From: Amoebophrya sp. A120
Lineage: Eukaryota > Sar > Dinophyceae > Syndiniales > Amoebophryaceae
DNA: 64,000 nucleotides
NCBI GenBank assembly: GCA_905178155.1
Contig: CAJINV010000019.1
Coordinates: forward strand, 1,162,913 to 1,226,912
Direction of reading: 5' to 3'
The first letter of the stretch is position 1. Every line of letters starts with the position of its first letter. The notes below the pieces were generated by a model, which saw only the letters and a program-made list of their open reading frames with translations, searched no databases and was not told the origin of the DNA. Positions 29,601 through 39,647 of this stretch are shown one piece after another. Made by a program: the position numbers and the translations under genes.

Positions 29601-32124
29601 CTGGAAGGAGCCAACTTGTAATGCTGTCTTTGGACTCTAAAAAAATCTGTACTGCAGGACCAGTAAGAGGCGTCCAGTTTGTGTTGCGTGGAGAGAGCAT
29701 TTCGGATGCGGAACAGGCATCAGGAAGCCCTCTAAAAATCTGTGATGCTAGGTCATGCAATACAGGCGTCATGGTTGGTGCAGAATATGCATAACAAGCC
29801 TGGCACTCTTCCAGACCCAGACATTTTTGCATTTGATAGCGAGCGGACGGCTTGTTGATCTTCATGCGCTTGTCACGCACCCACTTGATGGTGTATGTGG
29901 GAAGGTGTTGCACTTGACTTGCCGAGGATGAGGAGTTATTTTTCGACGCTTTTGTCCCCTTCGCAGAATTTTTACCACCATCAGCCGCCTTCTTTTCGTC
30001 CTCAACCGGCGCATCTATTTTCGTCACTTCCCCGCCGTAGAAGTCCGACAAGTACTTCACGTTGCCGTTTTTCTGCTCCGTGAAGCCACCGAACAAGTAG
30101 ACTTTGTTGTCCAAAAACACCATCCGGTGCCCCGACCGGGGTGCCGGGGTGCTGTTGTCCGACGAAGTAGAGCTAGATGACGTTTTTGAATCCGCGTTCA
30201 GCACCCGACACCACGCTTTTGCTTCCGCGGAAAAGACCCAGCTGTCGTCAAATTGGCGGAAGCGCCTGCCGTCAGCCGACGCCCACTCGCCGCCGAAGAG
30301 GAACACATCCTGGGAACAATTCCCCCCGAGTCGGACCGCCTGGTGCGCCGACCGGGCACAAGGACCGGTGGTGTCGTCGGAGGAGGGGGTGTTTGCCGTT
30401 GCATTGTCGTTGTCTACCAGAGCATCGCGGAATACAGCGGGATTTGTATTCGAATTCATCGCACCCTCATCTCCTTCTTGGACCAGGTGAAAGGTGTCTT
30501 TGTGGAAAAACAGCTTATCGTCCTCCCCATTCGCGCTCTCACCGCCAAACAGGACTATGGAAGCGTCAGGTTTGAAATCGTCAAAGTTGAAATGATTTGC
30601 AATGCGTAAAATGCACGACCCGCGGCACGTGTGTTGCAGAGCAGGCAAGTGAGGCAGATTGTAAGCCTGTTTGGGGCTACAGCTCGAGCTGCTAAAGTAG
30701 CATGAGAAAATCGCTCTTCTTTGCCTAACCAGCATGACAAACTGGATTTAGGGACCGCCGAAATTTGTCTTGCGCCACTTGGAAACTGGGTTCCAATTGG
30801 CATCCATTTTATGCATGACAAATTATTTCAACTTTGTTGATTTCAACTCTGACACATCCATAAGGACTGCCCTGTCAGTAGAAACCGATGTCAACGAAAA
30901 GTGCGATCGCGCTTTCGGCCGGAGCGACGGTCGAGCTGGGACGGACACGAGGTCGGGACAGTCGGAATCAGAGTCAGAGTCGTCCCCGTCGCTAGTGCCT
31001 TCGTTTTCGTCATGCAGTGCACCGCTGTCTTTGGCGGGGCAATAAAACTCGTGCTCCACGGGAGGCTGATCGGAGAATCGCACGCCCTGGGATGGAATCT
31101 TGGAACAACTTGGACTCTGTTTATTGTCGTTCATTTTCGCCAAGATTTCCCGTTCCTCGTGTTTTTCCCTCCGCGCCTGCTTCTCGGCGTGTTTCTCGGA
31201 TTTTTTCTCCTCGCGAAGTTTTTTCAGCTCCTCAAACTTGGCAAACCGGCGCTCGCGTTCCTGCTGCAGCCGCCGGACCTCCGCCTGCAGGGTCTGAAAA
31301 ATCTCCCCGCAGACAGCGTGGTAGGGCTGTGTTAGGGTGGTGAGTGTGAGTAGTGAGGATAGAATTGTACTATTTCAACAGTTCCTCCTTTCTTCACTTC
31401 ATTTGTGTTGAAGCGTCTCATCTACGAAAAACATTCGCTTGCTCGTCTAAACTGGAAGACGAATCATATTTCCTCATTATCGCAGCAGGCACACTAAAAA
31501 TGATCATTCTATTACTCTGTTTACCTTCCCAATCTGTTTATCCGGATGCCAGGCCGCGTACATCGTGCGGACCGCTTTCGCATGGTCCAAGTTCAAGTCC
31601 ACAGCCCAGTTTTTCAGCTGCTGCACGAGTTTCTGCTCAATCTTCTTCCGCTTTGCGGGAAACAAATCTTCGTCCTCCCCTAAATCCACTGGCTTGAAGG
31701 GCACGAAGAACAGCGCGTCCTGCTTTTTCGCACCACGACCTTGAGGTTTTTGGTTTATTTTCTCCTTGATGTCATTGTCGCTGCAAGAACCTTCAGAAGA
31801 AGAACTGTCGTCTGCTTCCGAATTTTTATCGTGGTCACTTTCATCACTCTCATCCGTTTCGTTCCCCGCAAGTCCGGCCATCTCCGCGACGTCTTCCGCA
31901 TCTAACACTTGGCCGCGGACGAACCCGCCCGCCTTCCGCTCCGATTTCACCGCTTTTTGCATCTGCTTCCGAAAGGCCGCCTCCTGTGCCCGCCCGTTCA
32001 GGGTCTTCCGCACGCTGCGGGGGACCGCCGTGTCCTCTCTCGCGGCATTCCAGCTCGCGTGGGACTTGGCCTCTTGCTGCGTCTTCGCGGCAGCTTGTGC
32101 CGTGTCCGGCCTGGAGCGAAACAT
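26629..32124 (-). CDS. KLHDC4-type kelch-repeat protein with J-like N-terminal segment
   Basis: About 1,210 residues. Exons: 32124-31525, 31293-30863, 30555-29839, 29576-29418, 29200-27720, 27476-27402, 27135-27064, 26758-26629. Six introns are introners; 31294-31524 has a GTAAAC donor and TTTCAG acceptor. The N-terminal ~200 residues hold MYAAWHPDKQIGK, a degenerate J-domain-like motif, then a charged coiled coil. The kelch part follows the order of animal KLHDC4: VLFGGESANG, ARSAHQAV, VFLFGGEWASADG, PRSGHRMVF, VYLFGGFTE, EIYIFGGSQ, PRSGLSCC, VLFFGGV, LYIFGGTYETGPRRE. Kelch repeats build a beta-propeller for protein binding; KLHDC4 itself is poorly characterised. Linkers are long and K/E- or S-rich, and the C terminus is basic then acidic. 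The junction AVLFGGE, made by removing an introner with AGGAC duplications, links the two halves into one gene. Confidence 0.82.
26759..27063. mobile_element. Introner, family 3
   Basis: TATCAGAATGAAAAATGCC then CCCACC; right end GGGGTGGGGGGCACTTTTC closing in GCAATA. Perfect ACCTC duplications. Interior close to the copies at 24863 and 44122. Confidence 0.88.
27136..27401. mobile_element. Introner, family 1
   Basis: TATCAAATG...GCATA with family-1 TIRs; perfect CCTCC duplications. Confidence 0.88.
27477..27719. mobile_element. Introner, family 1
   Basis: TATCAAATG left; diverged right TIR (CCAGACACAAAC) closing in TTGGTA. Perfect CCGGG duplications. Confidence 0.88.
29201..29417. mobile_element. 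Introner, family 7
   Basis: TATGACAGTGCACAACTCC and near-perfect inverted end closing in GTCATA; perfect GAATC duplications. The best-preserved family-7 copy. Confidence 0.92.
29577..29838. mobile_element. Introner, family 1
   Basis: TATCAAATG...CATTTGATA with family-1 TIRs; flanks GCGGG and GCGAG (4 of 5). Confidence 0.88.
30556..30862. mobile_element. Introner, family 5
   Basis: TATGGAAGCGTCAGGTTTG and inverted end closing in CCATA; perfect AGGAC duplications. Confidence 0.9.
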
Positions 32125-32891
32125 GATCTATTTTTTTGGTCTTCTTTTTACTAGTCGGGAATTGGTGTTGTGTGCTGGAAAATGTTTCGACGAAACTACG
32201 GGCGATAGTTGCATGACCCGTCCCTACCTAGTGCTTGGTCGTGAGTCCTACCATGTGACCACAGATATTAAACAGATAACCGCCTTACCACAGACACCGA
32301 AGTACTAGATGATAATAAACTATACTGACTTGTTGGTAGTACAGCTACAGAACCGGCCTGTCCGTCGTGCTGTATTATATTAGTGTGATATCGGTAAGAA
32401 AAAATCGGATCTTTGTTTCTCTTTCGGGAAGATTGATCCGATCGTCATCTATCATCGTCCTCAAGATCAGCATTTTATTTTCAGCAAAAAACTACAGGGA
32501 AAACAGAAAAGAGAACTTCCGCTAACAAGTAGGTCGTGGCTTCTTGTTCTACTTCAATGAGGTCCTGAAAGAATAGTAGTTTTTTTTTATCCATACCGCG
32601 AAATGTCGCGCTCGTGCGGCAGCACTACATTTTTCGGAAGAATTTGCGCTGGAACTTCTTAATTTTCGGAGAGCATTTCAAAAATTTCGTCCAAGGAGAC
32701 CTTTCCTGGATATCGATCTGCTCGATGGTTTTTACATCAAATCGAGAAGAGGTGTCGCGTACAGGATCCTCATTCATTTTCAAGTGGAATTGTTAAACTG
32801 CAGCAAGTATTAGAGACCCTGATGGTTGAAAAATTCATTTTTAACTGCAGCTCTTGCTCGTTGCTCGTCTCTTCCCGTTTCGCCTTCCCTC
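32125..32891. other. Intergenic interval
   Basis: Between the kelch gene start and the stop of the next minus-strand gene. No supported coding region or introner end. Confidence 0.5.
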
Positions 32892-35139
32892 CTAGTCTCC
32901 ATTCTCCTTTCCTGCGCGCCCGCCCACCTTCGCCTGCGGTTTCCCGTTTGCGGCTCCCGCCTTCCCCTTCGCCTTCGGTTTCGCCTTCGGCTTCCCCTTC
33001 GGTTTGCCCTTCGCTTTTCCCTTCGCTTTTCCCTTGCATTTCCCCTTCGGTTTCGCCTTCGGCTTTTTTTCCTTCTCCGACTCCTTCTCCTCGTCGGTGT
33101 TTCCCCACAGGGAGCCGCCGATGGTCTATCAAATGTAAAAATGTCTGGGTCTGGAAACTTGTGATGCTGGGTGGCGTCTCATGATGAGGCCACAAATGCT
33201 GGCTCAGCATGACAATTTTCTGAGCTTCTAGGTGTTGCCTATTCTGCATGACAATCTGCGTTTCTGCATCACAGAAAAATGGAGCTCTTGGGTAATGTGC
33301 ATGACAGATTTGAGAGTTATGCCAGACAAGCATGACAAACATGCATTCTTCCAGACCCAGACATTTTTGCAATTCATATGGTCCCCGTGATTGCCATGTA
33401 CGTGTCGCCAAGCTGCTTTTTTGCCGCAGTATATCCTGTAGAAAAACGCCCCCATCTTCCCATCCAGAATGTCTCTCTACTGCGAGCGCGAAATAAATCG
33501 CAGAAAGACGACGAGCTGTAGTAGTACACTACTAGTGTCATGCGGAGTTCATCACAAGAAAGCTTCTGGATTTATTCTCTAGCACATTGTTCCACAGCGT
33601 GACTATGGGAAGAAGATGCGAACGTTTTTACTTCAGATACACTGAACGCTGCAGTTACTCGGTTCGCTGCATCTTCTGGGAGGTACGGCTCGATCGTGTC
33701 GTAGATTCTGTTCCTCGCATTCACTATGGAAGGAAAAAACTTTGCCCCCTCATCTTCCTGACCACTTGAACGGCATTTTTTGTCTACTGGCACTTCTACA
33801 AAGAAAGTGGCCCCAACATGTTAAAAGTGTACTAATGGAGGTACTTCCGCGAAACTGTAACACAGGTCCGCCCCCACATGACACGGACTGGCGTGAAGCT
33901 TGGGGAGTAACAAATGAGGGGGAGGGGGAGCTAAGTCCACTTTCGTACCCTCCATGATGTCCCCCGCCATTGCTAGCATTGTCTTCGCTATCGTGAGAAA
34001 AAAAAAACCCTCCCCATACTCCAAATGGAAACTTGTGTGTCATGCTGATTTCGATTTGTGCCCACAAATCGGCTGTGTCTTGCTATAATAGAGTAAATGG
34101 GAGCAAAAATTGGGCGCATTTAACAGCCCATCTGTAGCCATGCGCTCTTTCCCACTGCAAACCTGTCTGCCATGCCTGACTGCTAGCCTTTTGCATACCC
34201 AATTAGGCTTGGGAAATAATGCCTCCAAGCCCTTGCTGCAACACAACGCCGCTTTGTGTACTACAGAAATCCAGCAACAGAAGTTTCCTTTTTTGTATGG
34301 GGTGGGGGCATTTTTCACTTTGATATTAGCATTGGTTTCTTCTTCCTCGTCGCTCTTCCCTTTCGCGGTATCTTTTCCGGCCGCAACTTGTGTTTTGGCA
34401 TCGGCGTTCCCTTGCCTTGTCGCTGCGGAGGCGTCCTTCTGCCCTTCACCGGACGTCGAGACGGGCCCGTTCTTCGGGGAGGAGCGTGGAGAGCCTGCTC
34501 TGCTGGTTTTTGTGGAAGTTCCAACTCCAACATCAAAACATTTTTCTTTCTTCTCCAAAAAGTTCTTCGCTTGTTCCGGCTTCTGTTGCTGCACTGAAGC
34601 GTCGTCATCAGCCGTATCGCAGGAAAAAAATGTTTCATCCTCAACGTAACAAATTTGATTTTCATTTTACACAACCACTCGCATGACAAGCTTTCTTCGC
34701 ATGACAGGAAAATAAATCTGCTATGCGTGGCACCATAGGGAAACACGACCAAAAGCTGTTCTCTGTTCTTGCATTTCCAGCAAGATTTAAGTGCACCTAC
34801 AACATCACAACAAGTTTTGGTTTAAGTCCAGTGAAACACGTTTTTTCCTGCATAACCCGCCAAAGCCGTGTACTCCCCTTCCGCGTCTACTCCGCCGGAC
34901 TGCACAAAAACGGAGCTGCTGATTCTTGTAGTCTCGGCCGCGGCAGCGCTGGATGTTGTTGACGAGGATCTGCTATTTTTTCCACTGTGCCCACCGTCCG
35001 TGGCGGCGTCATCCACAAAGTCTCCATTTTCGTCCGTGACACGACCACCCGAGGACAAACCAGTCACCGCAACTGGTGAAACGACGCCCGCAGTGAGGCA
35101 CAGCACGGCCTGGTGGACTAACTGCACGCGCGGCCTCAT
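32892..35139 (-). CDS. Putative secreted or targeted protein with Lys/Pro/Ala-rich tail
   Basis: About 345 residues. Exons: 35139-34855, 34614-34326, 33988-33948, 33796-33640, 33429-33379, 33126-32892. Every intron is an introner (families 10, 4, 7, 2 and 1). The N terminus (VQLVHQAVLCLTAGVVSPV) looks like a signal peptide or membrane anchor. A Ser/Glu/Lys-rich middle follows. The only ordered-looking part is FFPSIVNARNRIYDTIEPYL and AANRVTAAFSAAAKKQLGD, running into ITGTIGGSLWGN. The tail is built of KPKGK, KAKGK and KPKAK units and ends KENGD. Correct frame choice matters: an alternative frame of the tail reads as a G/E-rich repeat. No family recognised; role unknown. Confidence 0.6.
33127..33378. 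mobile_element. Introner, family 1
   Basis: TATCAAATG left, TTCATA right, family-1 TIRs; perfect TGGTC duplications. Interior nearly the same as 6194 and 10112. Confidence 0.9.
33430..33639. mobile_element. Introner, family 2 (diverged)
   Basis: TATATCCTGTAGAAAAACGC left; inverted right end with AACGTTTTTACTTCAGATA. No clean target duplication, but excision keeps the frame (VTAAFS to AAAKKQLG). Shorter and more diverged than other family-2 copies. Confidence 0.72.
33797..33947. mobile_element. Introner, family 7 (short, diverged)
   Basis: TACAAAGAAAGTGG left and inverted CCACTTTCGTA right, with AATGAGGGGGAGGGGGAG beside it. No clean duplication. Excision joins GGHHGG to EVPVDKK in frame. 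Confidence 0.7.
33989..34325. mobile_element. Introner, family 4
   Basis: TATCGTGAGAAA then CCCTCCCCATAC; right end GTATGGGGTGGGGGC closing in TTGATA. Flanks TTCGC and TTAGC (4 of 5). Confidence 0.82.
34615..34854. mobile_element. Introner, family 10
   Basis: TATCGCAGGAAAAAAATGTT left and inverted end with AAACACGTTTTTTCC closing in GCATA. Flanks AGCCG and ACCCG (4 of 5). Confidence 0.82.
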
Positions 35140-36176
35140 AATGGAGTCTTTTACTTCTTATCTAGTGCATTAATAACCCCCCAAGTTGCCCGGGTGGAAA
35201 AAACACATTTAGAAGAAGAAACTACTGCTATTTTTTGAAAGAACTTCTTTGGTTTGGATACTAACATAATTCGAACTTTCCTTCAATCTGAGGACATATG
35301 TATTTCTAACCGTGGCTAATGACATTTTGCCGATTTCTCGTTAGCTCAGTTTCCAACAGGCTGCTGGATTCCGAGGAGTCAGCCCCTGGTGCTGCACGAG
35401 TACCAGTACAACTCTGTGGACCACGAATGCTACGATTTGTTTCCCCCGCGTATTTCCAGTACAGAATTTTACGACGACCGTGGTTGTAGCTGTACGAGGG
35501 ACCCCTGACATATCCATGAAAAACTCTGTACTGCAGTTTTGTTGCACTCTAAGTTGCCCCCGCTCCTAATGCTATGTTGATGACGACCCACGACTAAAAC
35601 ACCACGAGAAAGAACAACGACCAAAACCGCGCGCCGTATGCTTGTTCGTCTTGTGCGGCTATTTACGTATTGATACGGATTTTGTTTTTCGCATATTCGA
35701 TTTCTTGAAAAACGAGGGATTCACAATTTAGACGCTTGTTCTTGGACGAGTTCTGCTACAGATAGATACGTTTTTTCGATCAAATAGAAAGTTGAAATCT
35801 TCATGGGGACAAACTCATAGGGACGTGAATTGAGGTGGTGAGTCTTGAGAGATAAAACCGTTCTCGTCAATTTCGAGCTACTTCGTGGTGTTGTTAAAGT
35901 AAAATGCTTGTAAGTAGGTTGTCTTCGTAAATTTGTTAACTTTTTGGCTCTCGATGATATGGGGACATCACGATACGGGACTATGTTTTTGCTCATTACA
36001 TGTTCTTTGGTCTCATGCGTTTGGGATACAAACGGAGTAGGATAATTGTGCACAAAACTGGTGAAAACTGGGGACGACAACAAACTCAAACAGCTGAACA
36101 AAACACGTCAAGTCAAAAATTTATTCGAGAGTACAAAGTGAAAAAACCTTCGCAGTGGTGCTCGAAACATGGACAT
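35140..36176. other. Intergenic interval without introners
   Basis: About 1 kb with only short AT-rich ORFs (for example 35721-36101 minus) that resemble nothing known. It should contain the promoter of the 35139 gene and the 3' region of the next. Confidence 0.5.
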
Positions 36177-36761
36177 TTACAGCACCAGCGAGTAGAACAA
36201 GGACTGCAGGTCCTGCTCCTGTCCGATGGTACCGATAATTTCGTCCGCCCCGTTCTTGGCACACGGTGGTTCCTGGCCCGCGACCTTGCCTTCCTTCTTC
36301 GCGGCATCAGAAGTCGCTGCGCCAGCAACGACCTCCCCCTGCTGCAGCACGGAGGAGATGGCGCCCGCCACCGCGGCGGCCGACGCACGGAGCACGCCGG
36401 GCTCTTGTGCGGGCTCCTTTCCGCCGCCGGGCTGTTCCACGGTTGCTGGTGCGCCGTCATCGCCCGCAGGAAGAATTTGCTCCCCGTCGCCCCCTTCCCC
36501 GAGCGCGAGCACCTTCTTCGGCAGGTCGAGAAATTCCTCGTCGCGAACCTGCATGTAGTTGGACACCTTGAGGTGTTGATCCAGCTCCTGCTTGGAGCGA
36601 ACCGTCACCCGCTTCACTTTGGACACCTTGGCGGCGCGCTGGGCAGTCGAAGGCGAGGCTCCGGAGGTAGAGGTGGAAAACCGTCGCGAGATCACTTGGA
36701 AGGAGAAAGCATCCGCCGTGGCGACGGTTGCGAGAGCGATGCGGGCGAGGTGACGAGCCAT
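36177..36761 (-). CDS. Small intronless protein with targeting-type N terminus
   Basis: 194 residues in one exon. The N terminus is Arg/Ala/Ser-rich with few acids (MARHLARIALATVATADAF, then SRRFSTSTSG), as expected for a mitochondrial presequence or a signal peptide. The central part VKRVTVRSKQELDQHLKVSN followed by MQVRDEEFLDLPKKVLALG looks ordered. The C-terminal half is Ala/Gly/Glu-rich. No family recognised. The ATG is the first in frame and is directly followed by the targeting-like stretch, which supports it. Confidence 0.6.
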   Translation of the reverse strand: MARHLARIALATVATADAFSFQVISRRFSTSTSGASPSTAQRAAKVSKVKRVTVRSKQELDQHLKVSNYMQVRDEEFLDLPKKVLALGEGGDGEQILPAGDDGAPATVEQPGGGKEPAQEPGVLRASAAAVAGAISSVLQQGEVVAGAATSDAAKKEGKVAGQEPPCAKNGADEIIGTIGQEQDLQSLFYSLVL

Positions 36762-37509
36762 GGTCGTATCAAAGGGTTTAAGAACTTGAAGTTGAAATCT
36801 TCCGTCAGCGTGGTCTAATTGGAAACTCGCAAAACTTCTGAACTACTTCGTAGAACGTTCTTGATGTAAAGGTTGTAGTGATTTGGGAAGATGGTAAGTA
36901 CTAACTTAACAACAGTGGACGTCAAATAAAAGCGAAGAACTTGTTCAGATGGGAGAGCTTGAGGAAATCTTCTTTTGGGAAGTGGTACTGGTGTATTTAA
37001 GTTTAGTAGTTCTTAGGCAGAAGTCTTTGAAAACAAGTGATAGCAGAAAAACGCTTCTTCACAGCGAAACGAGCAGCCAGCAAGCCGCTCCTTCGGATGA
37101 ACGACAGACAACCTTTGCGCACGAACCGAAAAACTTGCAGAGCCGGGCACGAACGGCCTGCTACGTTGTCTGGACGACGACGACGATAGAATCTATCATG
37201 CGAAAATCGAATTTTCACAGGATACGAAACACCGAATTTTCTTTTTCTTGACTCCTTTACATTTACACCGAGAGAACGACTGAATTATAATCACGACAAC
37301 GAAAAGCTCTGCTGCGTAGTGGATTTCGTTTTCGTGATGCAAAAGTGACTCCGGCGGCGCTTAGATCCGTCTTGTTCTGGTGTTCGTACTAGTGCTCAAT
37401 CATATGGGAAAACTCTTCTAGGTTCATCAGTGTGGCGCTACGTGTACGTACTCTTTACCTTCTTCTGCATTTCTCCCTACTGCGTCAACAGTTGTAGTGG
37501 TTCTAAAAA
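36762..37509. other. Intergenic interval
   Basis: No supported coding region, introner end or RNA gene. Confidence 0.5.
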
Positions 37510-39062
37510 CTACTGCTCGAGAAGCTTTTCACAGCTGTTTATGACCATCTTCAAGCCGTCCGAGTCTACCTCCTGTAACAAGGCCATAATTGCACACAGG
37601 ATGTTGTCGCTGCGCTCGGTTGGTTTGCTCACATCGCGAGCAGAAGCGCCTTTTGTGCTCCTGGGTGGTAGAACTTCCGGCGACCCGGGCCTCTTTGGCC
37701 TCTGAGTGGAATTATTTCCCGCATGAAACTGCTCTCCTCGCTGCACATCCTGTGTATTTTTATTTCTTCGTGGACGGTTGATTCATACAGAGTGGAGATT
37801 GTTTTTACAATTGTGGTCCAGCATCGCACTTGATCTTTTGCCTCGAAGCCTGTCGTCATGGCAACAAAAACAGAAGTATCAATCGATATAAACCTCCGGC
37901 GCTGCCCTCTCGACGCCACCAAGCCTGCGCCCCGCGGTTTCCACCGTCGCGCTAGCTCTAGCGCTCTCGTGGTCGTTGGCATTCCCGTCGAGGGAGCTTT
38001 TTTTCGCTTTCTCTTTCAACGGCGTTTGTGTCGTGATGTCCTGCGATAGTTGCTGTGAAGTCGTACCACCTAACAGTTGCTGCTGCTGCTGTTGCCATCG
38101 CCGCTCGTGGTTCGGGTGCAGTACTAGCTCAATATCCGGAATCTTACCGCCGCCCTTCGTCGCTGCCGTTGACATGTCCTTCATGTGCCGCGAGTCCAGA
38201 GTGCTGTGGTTTGTTTTTTTGCATCTTTCGAATCAGTAAGTTTGTCATGCAATTACATCACTCATGCAACACGAAACATTTTTAACAAAAAAAACCTATA
38301 CGACATGTGCGGATTCTGATCCTTCCATATCGCCTCGTGGATTTCCTGTGCGGTCCTTTTTTTCACGCTTCCCGGCCCGTCACTCCCCGCTGTAATGCTG
38401 GACCGCCGCGCGCGGAGCTTGGGTCGCGCACTGCCCGGTGCGTTATTTTGGCCTCGGAAGGTTGAAGCTCCACCGCCACTGGACGGTCCGGCTTTGGATG
38501 TCCCTGTGATCAGGTTGACGGGATTACCTCCATGTGCCGAGGGCGAAGCCGTGCCGGCACCGGCGTGAGAATTACCGCCGCCCCGGGCCGAATACAGGCC
38601 GCCAACGGAATAGTTCGCGTCCCCGGTTAGATCGCCGTCGCTCGAGGCCGAGTTCGCCCCTGAAGTAGTAGCACTGGTGTACACGTCGGAATCTAGCCGC
38701 TGCAAGTTCGGGAGCCGGCTGAGCACGTAGTCCTTGTAGTCGGGAATTTCGGCGATGGGATTGTCCGCGAGCCACAGGACGCGCAACTCCGGCAACTTCT
38801 CCAGGAACTGGATCTCTTCTAGAGATTTCACGTCGTTTTTCCGGAGATAAAGCTCACGGAGGTGGACGCACTTCGCGAAGGGCCGGAGACTGTGGATTTT
38901 GTTCACGGACAGGGAGCAGACCTCCAGCGCCGGCAACTTCTCCACTAAGGAAACGTCCGCCAAATCGTTGCCCCACAAGTTCAGATTTTTCACCTGGTCC
39001 AGGCTGGCACACTTCGCCCGGTTCAGGACCAGCTCCTCCGTCAGAGTAGCGCGGTTCTCCAT
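37510..39062 (-). CDS. CFAP410: CFAP410 (C21orf2) leucine-rich-repeat ciliary protein
   Basis: About 435 residues; exons 39062-38296, 38203-37894 and 37740-37510 with conventional introns (GTTTTT...CACAG, GTTTAT...GTGCAG). The LRR part matches CFAP410 in order: LTEELVLNRAKCASL, KNLNLWGNDLADVSLVEKLP, LEVCSLSVNKIHSL, CVHLRELYLRKNDV, ELRVLWLADNPIAE, LPNLQRLD. The last exon holds the diagnostic C-terminal helix, SDNILCAIMALLQEVDSDGL, which in animals and kinetoplastids forms an oligomeric coil. CFAP410 acts at basal bodies and with NEK kinases. The middle is a longer Gly/Ser/Gln-rich linker than in animals. Start at 39062 keeps the family's usual short N terminus; an upstream ATG at 39122 adds 20 unlike residues. 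It fits an organism with flagellate stages. Confidence 0.9.
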
Positions 39063-39647
39063 TGTTGTTTGTGGAGTGAAAGTTACTTGGAAAGAAGTGA
39101 ACAAGAGTATGTTGTTTTCCACTACGCTTTAAAATTCTTGCTGGTACAACACAATTCCCAGGTTTATTCCATCTCATTCTCTACTTTCGTACTTTTGCTT
39201 TTGCAGCCTTGTACCTCAGCGCCGCATCGTCGGCTCAAATAAAGTGCGACACGTGCAGGTGGGCCGCACCACGTACTCTTTACGTAGTTGTGCATCTTTG
39301 GCCACTATCTCAATCAGTACTAGAGGAAGAGCCGTCTAAAATGTTCGTGCCTCATCTCGTTCAGACCATCAAACTTTTTGTAAATGAAATACGGGTCGTC
39401 TTCGTGTGCGCTTGATGTGAACACACAGGCCGCGCAAGAACTTCCTATTCTGCGTCTTCTCCTTTTTGCAAAGGGTTCGACTGAAACATCGTGCGCCGGG
39501 AGTCAGTCTTGTTCACAACACTGGCTTTGTCACAACTTCAACTTCTGCCGACATACATGATGAACAACTATGAAAGAAGATATTAAACACGACGTGACTA
39601 AACACAACTGCCCCAGCACCGACGGTCCAGGCTGAGTTTACTACCAG
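39063..39647. other. Intergenic interval
   Basis: No supported coding region or introner end. Confidence 0.5.

Noticed and set aside
32892-33126. Gly/Glu-repeat protein read in an alternative frame
   Set aside because: The frame continuous with upstream exons gives a Lys/Pro/Ala tail and a stop at 32892; the G/E frame is its shadow.
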